Shown piece by piece: positions 44,438 to 58,283 of a stretch of 64,000 bases of DNA (position 1 is the stretch's first letter; every line of letters starts with the position of its first letter). The position numbers were made by a program, and so were the translations under genes. Under the pieces are notes generated by a model. The model saw only the letters and a list, made by a program, of their open reading frames with translations. It was not told the DNA's origin and did no database searches. The stretch is from Isoperla grammatica (taxonomy: Eukaryota; Arthropoda; Insecta; Plecoptera; Perlodidae): positions 11,399,051 to 11,463,050 of the forward strand of contig OX246748.1 of NCBI GenBank assembly GCA_945910005.1. The letters run 5' to 3'.

Positions 44438-44801
44438 CACTACTCTGCGTGCCAACCTAAGAAGCACCCTGCCAATCACTAACCTCAAAGGGAGGCGATG
44501 GTATCGTAGAGATCATAAATGTCAATCATCCACATTATTCAGCAAAGCAAGCTCACCTTCTCAGCCGGTACCGACGGCTGAATGTGAAGAATGTCGCCTC
44601 GACCGGACTACGGACGGGTATCGCTCCCTGTATATAGGGGAAGGTCCCCTTTTTGTAACTGTGTTTTCACCCCGTTGACTGCCGCATGAGATTTTAGACA
44701 AGATTGATATTTACAGCTGTCAACAAAGAAGGCGATGGCTAAGTCGTCCTTAATGTGTAGTGATTGGCAGGGTGCTTCTTAGATTGGCACGCAGAGTAGT
44801 G
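44438..44801. mobile_element. MITE with 44-bp terminal inverted repeats
   Basis: CACTACTCTGCGTGCCAACC, TAAGAAGCACCCTGCC and AATCACTA (44438-44481) are inverted at 44758-44801 with one difference. The terminal CACTA recalls CACTA/EnSpm elements, but the flanking bases do not give a clear 3-bp duplication. The interior is non-coding. An older copy sits at 4292-4612. Confidence 0.75.
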
Positions 44802-45574
44802 GGACCTCGGTCCTGATACAGATATAGAATACATAAATACATAACATAACATAAGAGTATCCCTCCCTTTTATTCAGTTTTCTTCTTGAAGGTGATTTGA
44901 CTGTAGCACTCACAGCGTTGCTGGCGCCCCATGTGGCAACACCGCCAACTAGTCTCGAACGAGGGCAAACACTCGGGTCGACCCGACTCGACAGATCAAG
45001 GTTCAAGACAGCAAACATTTGAAAATGGCGCCCTTGAGTAAATATTTGATGAACTGTAACAAATAGGCCAGATTTTTGGCAAGTTCTTTCTTTCTGGCTG
45101 TTGGCTCCGAATGTATAGTCTGTCCGCTCTAGCTGAATGCTTGTGGGAGGGTTGCACACAGATTTTCACCGGGGGGGTGAGGGGGGAGGGGGAGGGGGGG
45201 ATGCAGATCTCAACACTGTCTCGCACGATTAATAAGTCTTCATACAACCACTGTCTACCGTTATAATGTACGCAATGGGGGGGGGGGGGATTCGCCCACG
45301 TGCGTGCCCCCCCCCCTCCTCTTCCCCGAGAGTGCCCATGGTTGTAGCCACGTGGTAGAGCTCTGGTATGTGGCGCTCACTTCGTCAAGGATTTAATTCG
45401 CAAAGTCAAAACTAAAACTGAGACATTAAATAATTTATAATTAATTGGCTGCCCGAATGACAACAGTAATAAGGTCCAGTCTTACAATGTCTGCAATAAC
45501 TACTTATTCGTCGAATAGCTTGTTTCTCCACGGCAACCACCAATCAAAACCCTTGAAATCCTCCAAATAACTTC
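44802..45574. other. Non-coding DNA with G/C runs
   Basis: A G13 run (45277-45289) and a C run near 45308. The overlapping minus frames 44779-45247 have no recognised domain. Confidence 0.4.
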
Positions 45575-45683
45575 TAGTAGAGGAGCAAAAGGTAACATTT
45601 AAGTTCTCGTGCGCCTTTCGTGAAAGAGTATTGCGGTAAACGGTATTCTGTTACGGCATACCACACGAGTATTTTGCACCTAC

Positions 45684-46240
45684 CTGGCAGATCCTGGCAC
45701 GCTGCAGAGGGCGCCAGGAGCGTCGTGACGTCATAGACACGTTTTAATTAATAACTTTTGAACGGTTTATGTCACAGAAAATATCAAGAGGACAATTTTA
45801 TGATGTCATAATAGACGAGCATTCATAACCTATCTGCCACATTCTGGCGGGCTGCAGAGGGCGCCAGGAGCGTCGTGACGTCATATACACGTTTGAACTA
45901 ATAACGTTTGAACAGTTCATGTCACAGAAAATATGTAGGCGACAATTCTACTATAAAATACTATACGAGTATTTTGCACCTACCTGGCAAATCCTGGCAC
46001 GCTGCAGAGGGCGCCAGGAGCGTTATGACGTCATAGACACGTTTTAATTAATAACGTTTGAACGGTTCATGTCACAGAAAATGTCAAGGGAACAATTCTA
46101 TTACGAAATACTATTTGAGTATTTTGCACCTACTTGGCACATCGTGGCACGCTGCAGAGGGCGCCAGGAGCGTCGTGACGTCATACACTTTTTCATCAAT
46201 AACTTTTGAACGGTTCATATCACAGAAAATATCAAGATGA
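45684..46240. repeat. Four 150-bp subrepeats, left arm
   Basis: GCTGCAGAGGGCGCCAGGAG occurs at 45701, 45851, 46001 and 46151, exactly 150 bp apart. Each unit also has TGACGTCA (45726, 45876, 46026, 46176), an ATF/CREB consensus palindrome, and CAGAGGGCGCC, which resembles the core of CTCF sites. Both functional readings are motif resemblance only. Confidence 0.9.
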
Positions 46241-46611
46241 AAATATTATAGACAATTTAAATACAAATCGATTGATATGTACCAATAGGGTAATCATGCA
46301 ATATTTAAGAGAGATATTGCTAACAAATAATAATAATTAGATGTGTATATGAAATGCAGGGCATCCCTCATCGTAATATCTATGTATAACTATTTCGAAG
46401 TTATAATTGTATCGCTGTGAAGGACTAAATAATCGTAGTCATCCCAACATACCCATGGATATCTGTTGTTTAACAATAATAATAATTAGTGTTATTGTAT
46501 ACTAGTTACTATTCATAGACTGATTAGTAAAACTCACGTTTGTTAGAAGTTCTCTTCATCTTCATCATCATTGTCCTCATCCTCATCTCCCGTGTTGTCG
46601 GTATTCAAGCA

Positions 46612-46938
46612 CTATTGTTCCTCGTCTTCAGTTGAGCAGCCACAAAGTTCGGTGCACCTCATGTTATTTGCTTTGCAGCTGCATCTTGACGCACACCTTG
46701 ATTTTAAGCAGTTGACGGCAGCCGGTGCAGGTTCGAGGGTTGTCATGACTGCCACATACTCGTTGCTCTCAAGTAGCCATCCGTAGTCTTCGGGTAATAA
46801 GTTGATAGGGTTGGCAACCTGGTCATTATGCCACACCCAGCATTGATGGTGAGCACGTAGTATGGCTTGGAGATATGCGGCTTTGCTGGGTGGAAGCTTT
46901 TGGTGGGTGCTTGGCAAGACTTTTTGTGAAACATGCGC
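46612..46938 (-). pseudogene. Cys-rich 3' coding segment, duplicate in left arm
   Basis: Mirror copy of the segment at 48166-48492. It has no upstream coding part in its own orientation, since the arm ends outwards, so it cannot give a full protein. Its presence shows that the coding 3' end lies within the inverted repeat. The translation matches the right-arm copy over all 101 codons. Confidence 0.75.
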
Positions 46939-47145
46939 TATCGAAGGTCAGACACTGAGCTCAGTTTAGTGAATGGACAGTACAGTTTGCAAACAAACTT
47001 CTCTAGACCACTTATCACGGAGTCTTTTAGAGCAATAGTTTAACCTAGTTATTTAAATGCTGAAAATATTTCATAGTCGGATTCTTCCACACAGCAGCAC
47101 TTGTGAGGATCTAGTCAAACTTCTTATCATGCGCACTGACAACAG

Positions 47146-47801
47146 TTATAGTGAGTTTTCAGAGGTCCACGTGGTATGGTATTTGATAGATATGACATTC
47201 CTGTTTCATTAAAATCGGCTACTCGAAAGACTCGGCAAGGAGGAAAAGCTGCTGTAGCTTATCGCATTACAGACAACACGCTCATTGGGCACTTGAACAT
47301 GTCACAACTACTTGGTCACACCAAAACCAAGTATGAGCTAACAGAATATTTTTCACAGAAGATAATTCGAGCCTCACAGGCCATGGAGCGACAAACAGTT
47401 GTCGCATGGAGTAACAAGACTATTAGTATAAAAACACTTCTACCACACTTAAATAGTGAACAAGAAGAAATCGATACAAAGATGTTGCTTCATGCAGTAG
47501 ATGCGACAAAACGAGGAGCTACTCAAACATCTATTTTTTCCCCAGATACAGATGTCCTTATCCTGGCACTGCGACGTTATAAAATACTGTGTTCATTACA
47601 GGTGAAGGGGGAAATAATAGAATAGCACTTGGGTCACTATACAACACATTTGGGCACAATCAAGTTTCAGGACTAACTGGATTTCACGCTTTCAGTGGTT
47701 CCGACAACACTGGGGGATTTTCAGTATTGGGGAAGCTTTCGTGCTGGAAAGCTTTCAGAGAATCCGACGATGTGCCAAGTAGGTGCAAAATACTCAAATA
47801 G
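47146..47801 (+). pseudogene. Decayed protein gene, central part, with EEID...SPDTD motif
   Basis: Conceptual product includes VFDRYDIPVSLKSATR, NMSQLLGHTKTKYELTEYF, then EQEEIDTKMLLHAVDATKRG, QTSIFSPDTDVLILALRRY, GLTGFHAFSGSDNTGGFSVL and GKLSCWKAF. I recognise this as a repeat-associated protein family widespread in invertebrates, usually much longer and unnamed. The acidic pattern E-E-x-D ... D-x-D is reminiscent of FEN1/XPG-type (PIN-like) nucleases; this is my inference from motif spacing. It is broken: the frame closes upstream at 47152, a frameshift lies near 47585 (the frame ending at 47625 is continued by one open to 47801), and 47760-47820 is a piece of arm subrepeat that ends the frame. 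The N-terminal part is absent. Confidence 0.65.
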
Positions 47802-47825
47802 TATTTCGTAATAGAATTGTTCCCT

Positions 47826-48045
47826 TGAAATTTTCTGTTGATTCTGGCATCTGTCTGCAGGTGTTCGCACTGTCCAATCACTGATTCATATGATTGTATT
47901 TGAAATATCGATCTTTGATTGGTTACAGCTCACTCGTCGATGGTGTTCGAGGCCTACAGGGTTGGTTTAGTCACTTTAAGTCTCCCACTTCAAATTAGTT
48001 TAGTTACTGAGTGGGTAGACTCTATATGTGAATTTATTTATTTTA
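47826..48045 (+). repeat. Dispersed repeat family E inside the foldback centre
   Basis: TGTTGATTCTGGCATCTGTC, ATCGATCTTTGATTGGTTAC, AGCTCACTCGTCGATGGTGT and GTTACTGAGTGGGTAGACTC match the family E copies at 20220 and 41577. It directly follows a truncated arm subrepeat (GATGTGCCAAGTAGGTGCAA, 47769-47788), so the centre is a chimera. Confidence 0.7.
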
Positions 48046-48165
48046 TTCATGAAAAACTAGGTTAAACTGTTGCTCTAAAAGACTCCGTGATAAGTGGTCT
48101 AGGAAGTTTGTTTGCAAACTGTACTGTACATTCACTAAACTGAGCTCAATGTATGACCTTCGATA

Positions 48166-48492
48166 GCGCATGTTTCACAAAAAGTCTTGCCAAGCACCCA
48201 CCAAAAGCTTCCACCCAGCAAAGCCGCATATCTCCAAGCCATACTACGTGCTCACCATCAATGCTGGGTGTGGCATAATGACCAGGTTGCCAACCCTATC
48301 AACTTATTACCCGAAGACTACGGATGGCTACTTGAGAGCAACGAGTATGTGGCAGTCATGACAACCCTCGAACCTGCACCGGCTGCCGTCAACTGCTTAA
48401 AATCAAGGTGTGCGTCAAGATGCAGCTGCAAAGCAAATAACATGAGGTGCACCGAACTTTGTGGCTGCTCAACTGAAGACGAGGAACAATAG
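48166..48492 (+). pseudogene. Decayed protein gene, Cys-rich CXC-like C-terminal part
   Basis: The open frame 48187-48492 gives QKLPPSKAAYLQAILRAHHQ, VWHNDQVANP, YGWLLESNEYVAVMTTLEPA, PAAVNCLKSRCASRCSCKA and NNMRCTELCGCSTEDEEQ. A preceding MFHKKSCQ is in another frame (48170 start), implying a frameshift near 48190. The C-x-C and C-x3-C spacing is like tesmin/TSO1 CXC zinc-binding segments. In related proteins, as I recall them, the LPPTK...AHYQ...W block follows the FHA.SG.D.TG..GKGK block, matching the order here with 47146-47801. Confidence 0.65.
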
Positions 48493-48914
48493 TGCTTGAA
48501 TACCGACAACACGGGAGATGAGGATGAAGACAATGATGATGAAGATGAAGAGAACTTCTAACAAACGTTAGTTTTAGTAATCAGTCTATGAATAGTAACT
48601 AGTATACAATAACGATAATTATTATTATTGTTAAACAACAGATATCCATGGGTATGTTGGGATGACTACGATTATTAAGTCCTTCACAGCGATACAATTA
48701 TAACTTCGAAATAGTTATAAATAGATATTACGATGAGGGATGCCCTGCATTTCATATACACATCTAATTATTATTATTTGTTAGCAATATCTCTCTTAAA
48801 TATTGCATGATTACCCTATTGGTACATATCAATCGATTTGTATTTAAATTGTCTATAATATTTTCATCTTGATATTTTCTGTGATATGAACCGTTCAAAA
48901 GTTATTGATGAAAA

Positions 48915-49440
48915 AGTGTATGACGTCACGACGCTCCTGGCGCCCTCTGCAGCGTGCCACGATGTGCCAAGTAGGTGCAAAATACTCAAAAAGTATTTCG
49001 TAATAGAATTGTTCCCTTGACATTTTCTGTGACATGAACCGTTCAAACGTTATTAATTAAAACGTGTCTATGACGTCATAACGCTCCTGGCGCCCTCTGC
49101 AGCGTGCCAGGATTTGCCAGGTAGGTGCAAAATACTCGTATAGTATTTTATAGTAGAATTGTCGCCTACATATTTTCTGTGACATGAACTGTTCAAACGT
49201 TATTAGTTCAAACGTGTATATGACGTCACGACGCTCCTGGCGCCCTCTGCAGCCCGCCAGAATGTGGCAGATAGGTTATAAATGCTCGTCTATTATGACA
49301 TCATAAAATTGTCCTCTTGATATTTTCTGTGACATAAACCGTTCAAAAGTTATTAATTAAAACGTGTCTATGACGTCACGACGCTCCTGGCGCCCTCTGC
49401 AGCGTGCCAGGATGTGCCAGGTAGGTGCAAAATACTCGTA
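48915..49440. repeat. Four 150-bp subrepeats, right arm
   Basis: Inverted counterparts of the left-arm subrepeats. TGACGTCA lies at 48921, 49071, 49221 and 49371, and CGCCCTCTGCAGC recurs with the same 150-bp period. Confidence 0.9.
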
Positions 49441-49794
49441 TGGTATGCCGTAACAGAATACCGTTTACCGCAATACTCTTTCACGAAAGGCGCACGAGAT
49501 ACCTTTTGCTCCTCTACTATTCCTATTAGAAGATTGTAAGACCAGCCCTAAATACAATATTTAAAATTTTGGTAACCCAATTTTCAGTTCTTACAAAACT
49601 ACATTCCCAAAGTGCATATCTCCCTTTTTAAATATTCTGTAGAGTTTTCAAAAGAAGTTTGTTAAACTATAAAATAACACTAATTTGGCTCTGTTTTTGC
49701 AGACTGTGGCTTGCACGTAAAATGTAGAAAAAAATAAACTTCGTATAGAACAGGTAGAATGTTATAAAGCAACTAGTTGGACAATAAACTGTTT

Positions 49795-49949
49795 CTTGTC
49801 AAGATTAAAACTAAAAACGCAATTGTTCGAGTACTGAACAGAACTCTTCCACGTGCTAACACCAACTCTCACCAACATTTGGTGTTTGCCCGTGGAAAAG
49901 TGCTGATCAGTACTCGAAATATTGCGTTTTTAATTTTAATCTTGCCAAG
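49795..49949. repeat. 155-bp imperfect hairpin
   Basis: CTTGTCAAGATTAAAACTAA, AAACGCAATTGTTCGAGTAC and TCTTCCACGTGCTAACACC on the left pair with GGTGTTTGCCCGTGGAAAAG, GTACTCGAAATATTGCGTTT and TTAATTTTAATCTTGCCAAG on the right, about 69 bp per arm at roughly 85-90% pairing by eye. It could be a MITE or a long-hairpin RNA source; no target duplication was recognised. Confidence 0.65.
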
Positions 49950-49999
49950 ACAGTGTATAGTTCAACTAATTCTTTTATAAACGGTGAAGGAAGACATAA

Positions 50000-50240
50000 T
50001 GCGAGGGCCTCTCTTTGCAACAGCCTCTCTGTAGCTTCGTTCGCTCGGCTCTCGACGGAAACGCTCGTGTTGACTGCAAACAGTCGGCTCGGGTCGGACC
50101 ACGCGCCTCGTACGTCACTTCCGGGACAGGATGTCCGGGACACTCCAGTCTCCAGCCGCAACTAACCAACCGACCCAGGGACACGGGGTGTAAGACGGAC
50201 AAACAGCGCAACAATGACAGAGCCAAAGAAAGATCTCAAT
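50000..50240 (+). promoter_or_regulatory. GC-rich patch, candidate promoter
   Basis: CpG-rich within AT-rich DNA, with ETS-type sites in CACTTCCGGGACAGG and GGATGTCCGGG (50116-50136). An ATG at 50215 (CAACAATGACAGAGCC) opens a frame of only 22 codons, and no convincing splice donor was found. The longer minus-strand frames across the patch look incidental. Low confidence. Confidence 0.25.
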
Positions 50241-50799
50241 AAAAGTAGTCGTTATTTTGTAACTAATGAGGATTCGAACTAAAGCGTACGTAATTCGCAT
50301 ATAGTTTAGGTAAAGATATAAAATTATTGACAAAACGAAAAAGCGTGTACCTGAAATTTTAAGATTGTTAACAGAAAAATATTTAATATCCTTGCGATAT
50401 TCTAAAATGTTACAAGGTGGTAAACCTTGTTCTATATTTCAAATAACATAGTTGATTATATTTTTGAAAATTTTTGTACAGTCAGCTCAGCATGGTCGTC
50501 TCGAATTCGATGGTTTTTGTGCAAACACATCACAAACTGCCCCTTAGTTTTAATGTGTATAAATTACAAATGCCAAGTGGTGATAATCTTACAGTAATAT
50601 TGCTTGATAAAATTGTGGTTATGTAAAATTACCTTTTTTAATGTCCAGCCCAAAACTTACGACCAATGCTATTTTTACACCCAGTTTTATCAGCGATGTG
50701 CTTAGGAACAGACAAAATATTATCTATGGTTTTTGTATTATCAACAACTTCCTTATGTATATATAAAATTAGTGCCATTGATAACAAAAGGAAATCATG

Positions 50800-50855
50800 T
50801 TGCGCGACAAAATGATAAGAATAAATATATTTGTTCTCATCATTTTGTCCCGCAA
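50800..50855. repeat. Short hairpin, pre-miRNA-sized
   Basis: TTGCGCGACAAAATGATAAG and AA pair with TTCTCATCATTTTGTCCCGC and AA (two mismatches in 22) around a 12-nt AT-rich loop; weaker pairing continues outside. Size and mismatches would fit a microRNA precursor, but also a small MITE. Confidence 0.4.
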
Positions 50856-51047
50856 TGATAAAATTTGACCTTTGCACGACTGGGTTTGTTTCGTATCCTA
50901 CAAATTTTAAATCTCAATATGGAAACATGCTTTTCTACGGAGGTAAATTTGTGATAGTGCATGCATTTTTTTTAAAACCGTCGGCACTAACGAAAAAGAA
51001 CATAATTTATATCTAAAAAAAAAAAAAGAAGAAGATTTAATGAGATG

Positions 51048-51293
51048 TTTGAGTTTTACGTCCCATATTTTTGGTACTTGGCTAATCGAGACGATGAGTG
51101 GGTGTCCGAATCTGATCCATTACACATCGCGGGGGTCGTCATAAAGGAAGTCCAGCAAGGGAAGACAGGGCCAAGTGGGAGGAGAAATCTTCAGCGGGAC
51201 AGTGGAGGGAAAGGGACAAGGTCTCCTTTCGTCGCCTCTCACGACTAGCAGACTTACTCTGGGCATTTTCTAACCCCGGGCCGAAACGGGTCG
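51048..51293 (-). mobile_element. Repeat family B, diverged copy
   Basis: On the plus strand: CTTGGCTAATCGAGACGATG, GGGCCAAGTGGGAGGAGAAA, TCTCCTTTCGTCGCCTCTCA, GACTTACTCTGGGC and CCCCGGGCCGAAACGGG, the reverse of the family order. The terminal tail is altered (TTTTACGTCCCATATTTTTG). Confidence 0.7.
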
Positions 51294-51467
51294 AAAAATA
51301 TAATAAAAATAAAATTATGTTTCAATGAAAACAACGATACATTGTCAAACGTAGCTATATCTCAAAATAAACTTGTGTTGTATTCGAAACGCTCTCCAGA
51401 ATCTATATTTGCACAAAACAGTATTTTGTAAACGATTTTTGCCTTCAATGAATTTCAACTGACGATG

Positions 51468-51494
51468 GACAGACAGACAGACAGACAGACAGAC
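51468..51494. repeat. (GACA)n microsatellite
   Basis: About six tandem GACA units followed by GACGGACA. Confidence 0.9.
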
Positions 51495-51851
51495 GGACAT
51501 ACAAGATAGGTCACGCATAAATGTGTTGTTGTTGATAGCGCTAAGAATTAAGAAAGCAGAAGCCATGGTAAAGGTCAAAAAGTGTAATAAAAACAGGAAA
51601 GCGCTACGTTTATCAGATGATCTGACAGGATCTGTAAATCATGTCTACCACAACTCTGTTATCAGGCGTGAAGTGTTGTGGTTGGTGTGATACGGTGGGT
51701 TATTTCATATGGGGGGGGGGGGGCACCAACCATGGCCGCGGTTGGTTCAGTCTCTCGCCACCGCGCGCGACACTAGCTGTGACTAGAACTCTGCGCTGCG
51801 TTTGTTATGGAGCTCGGAAAAGGCTCTAATATCCAAGATGTGGTTTCGTTA

Positions 51852-52414
51852 AGCTCGGTTTATGGTCGGTTCACACAAATGTTTAAGGTTTAAGATTTAA
51901 GATTGAACTATAGGAAAACAACGTTAGCGTTCACAACCAGTGCTAGTTTTAAGAGCCAGTGTTTAAGGTTTAACAAAGTTGACTAAGATTCAACTTTAGA
52001 CACGGAATTCTTAAAGCAGCCAATGACAGCTGACCTTTTATAAATTCGGCCAATTTCGGCCAATTGTAGCCATTCTACTAAAGCAGTTAGAGAAATTCGA
52101 TTCTTAGAACAAAATCTTAAATCATAAACCTTAAATCCTTAAACATTTGTGTGGACCGACCATTTTTTCAGATTTAAGGTTTAAGGTTTTATTTTTCGTA
52201 ACTGTTTTACTTAGGATCGCTACCATTGGCCGGATTTATAAAACATCGTCTCTCATTGGCTGGGCTAAGAATTTTTGGTATAAGAGCTAACGTTGCTATG
52301 GTTTCCTTAAATCTTAAAACTTAGGAATGTGTGGGAACACTATAATGCTTTTGGTTTGATTTGATTTTGTTAAACCCTAAACCTTAAATCTTTAATAAGT
52401 GTGTAAGCCGAGCT
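51852..52414. mobile_element. Nested PIF/Harbinger-type MITEs
   Basis: The outer termini AGCTCGGTTTATGG and TAAGCCGAGCT are flanked by TTA at 51849-51851 and 52415-52417, a TWA duplication. A second inverted pair lies inside: GGTCGGTTCACACAAATGTT at about 51864 and AACATTTGTGTGGACCGACC at about 52144-52163. The outer right arm pairs with the left arm through GGTTTAAGATTTAAG-type sequence. Termini resemble those at 27928-28118 (GGCTGGTCCACACAGATTT). Either one MITE inserted into a relative, or a rearranged three-armed element. Confidence 0.7.
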
Positions 52415-52417
52415 TTA

Positions 52418-56065
<3,648 letters not shown>

Positions 56066-56067
56066 AC

Positions 56068-56121
<54 letters not shown>

Positions 56122-56158
56122 CATAATAATAATAATCATAATAATTAGCCTTTTATTA

Positions 56159-56241
<83 letters not shown>

Positions 56242-56242
56242 A
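56068..56242. repeat. (AAT)n/(ATT)n palindromic microsatellite
   Basis: About 26 AAT units (56068-56147, with two ATC interruptions) are followed after a few bases by about 28 ATT units (56157-56242), making a nearly perfect inverted repeat with about 80-bp arms. Confidence 0.93.
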
Positions 56243-58283
56243 TTAATAATAATCGTTTATTCTTGTCATCACAAAACCACGTACGTAAAAAGAAAAAACA
56301 GTTTAATAGTCTCTTGACAAGAAACGGCGTCGACGCTATATCTACTACTACTATCCATCTACTACTATCGTCTACTCTTTTTTGTGGTTAACAGTGGCAC
56401 AAATAATAATTCGAAAAATTTTCACAGTCAAGATTGACGGGGTTCAAATCGAACCGGCGACCTACCGAAGAGTATCGTGTGTTATCGCTGAGCTACTATC
56501 TATATGGCAAGCAAAGCATGTATATATGCGTATAAGTAATCATATAAATCATGAATGATTATGCACGGATAGATATGTCAATAATGACGATGGAAATGAA
56601 AAACCTTCACATTGAAAGCTAAGTAGGATTCGAGCCATCAGACCAATGCCTAATCGACTATGAAAACCCAAATGAAAACTATTTACAAACTAAATGTATC
56701 ACTTATTTAATGTTACAAAATGTAGGGATAATTTGATTGTGTCATGGGCTAATGCTATACTGCCTCTTTAAAATGATATTGTATATACCAGTTTATTTGA
56801 AAGGTAAATCACCGTCTCATATACATATCTCCAAATAACATGCATGGAATATGTGTGACTATTTAGCTTAAAGCATGAGTGACGCCCGTTAGTTAAAAAT
56901 GAAATATGAAATATGATTATTTTGACGGTCCGATAAGATATGTTTAGCTTTCCATGACGTCAAGACTGGCAGTGACAGTCTTGTGTTTTGTGGGGGGGTC
57001 ACGGAGGTCAAGGCGCCACCTCGCCTACTGACCCCCCCTTGAGGGAAGGGAGGAGGGGGGGGGGGGGGAGTTACAGCAGTGGGGCATTAGTCAAGTGTCA
57101 TTGAAGAGATGATAACCAGTTTCAATTTAATTAAATAATCTGTACATTGTCTAACTTTATTTGTGGCCTCATTTATAAATTAGTTTGCAAATGAATAAAA
57201 TGGGTATTAGCTAAGTTAAATACTAGTATAACGATTTAAAATGTAACACTATAGTGTGTAAGTAAAATATTAGTGAGAATTTCCCTGCAATTTCAACAAG
57301 TAAGTACAATATATAATATATATTTATTGTCTACAAACTCAGTTACAATCGCAAAGAAGAACTTTAGGAATAGGAAGAATGAGTACCTAAGACTTGAAGA
57401 GATAAGATAACCAAACAAAAACGTTGATGTGAAGAATATTTGATTGATTCATCATCTTGGATATTCCAATTTTAATTCTTCATCAAAATGTAATTGGATG
57501 ATTCTATCAGTCGATTATAGAAATAAATAAAGTAGGCCTACTGGCAATAAAAAGGAACAATGTGAATAATGAATTGAATAATTGGATGGATAAATAAAGA
57601 TAGATCAAAAAAAAATATACGAAATACATACTTTTTTCTATAACTGAAATACATGTATATTTGACTTATAAATAAAGATAGATCAGAAAAAATGTACGAA
57701 ATACTTCTATAGCTGAAATACATACATGTATATATGTATCTTTGACACTGTACCAGTAAACGTTGGAGACAATAAATACAAATCTATTTATTTAATTTAA
57801 TGTACACAGATAATAAACCCGTTATGAAATGATTTCATACCCGAAAGCCAAGCGATGTAATAACTCTTGTCCAACGTTTACACTTAATTAGTCTCCACGG
57901 CGGAAACCAGCTCCGCATTTAGCAAAGCACTTAGTGCGAAAGACCAATTAAGTAGCAACAAGCTCTCAGCTGACTAATACGGATTAGACGAATATTTTTT
58001 ACAACGATTCTAGGATGCGTCATGTTGTATATGAATAGCTTAGTTCCGTATACATGCCCGTTCGCCATTCAGTGTACCACGTACGCCTCCATTTTATGAC
58101 ACATACTCGTGGTTTACAAGGAAAACTCTACTTCGTAAGAATACAAAACGACATATAAATTAACCCGTAGCCATGGCCTCAAGCTATCAACACGAAAGCA
58201 AACATACTCTCTTTTTTCTTTGGCACTTTTATTACTAGTATTATATATCCTCCCATCTTTTTTAGTAAAATAATTATAGGTAA
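56243..58283. other. Sparse non-coding DNA
   Basis: A minus-strand tRNA-like relic (TAGCTCAGCGATAACAC and GTCGCCGGTTCGATTTGAAC) at about 56440-56510; a G14 run at 57055-57068; a 78-bp tandem duplication starting TAAATAAAGATAGATCA at 57591 and 57669. No gene is recognised. Confidence 0.45.

Larger units (their letters stand above)
45575..49519. mobile_element. 3.9-kb foldback transposon-like element with very long inverted arms
   Basis: The arms 45575-47052 and 48056-49519 are near-identical inverted copies, outer ends TAGTAGAGGAGCAAAAGG, inner ends at TTTAACCTAGTT. The possible 3-bp duplication TTC (45572-45574 and 49520-49522) is weak. Each arm has four 150-bp subrepeats and the Cys-rich 3' part of a coding region. 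The 1-kb centre has the upstream part of that coding region plus a family E repeat. Long arms made of tandem subrepeats recall Foldback and Galileo-type DNA transposons. The encoded protein is not a transposase I recognise, and its reading frame is broken, so this copy is not autonomous. Confidence 0.8.

Noticed and set aside
46571..46786. Serine-rich 71-codon frame, also found mirrored at 48318-48533
   Set aside because: Antisense shadow of the Cys-rich segment in the foldback arms.
50000..50240. First coding exon from the ATG at 50215
   Set aside because: The frame closes after 22 codons and no good splice donor lies within it; only a weak promoter candidate is reported.
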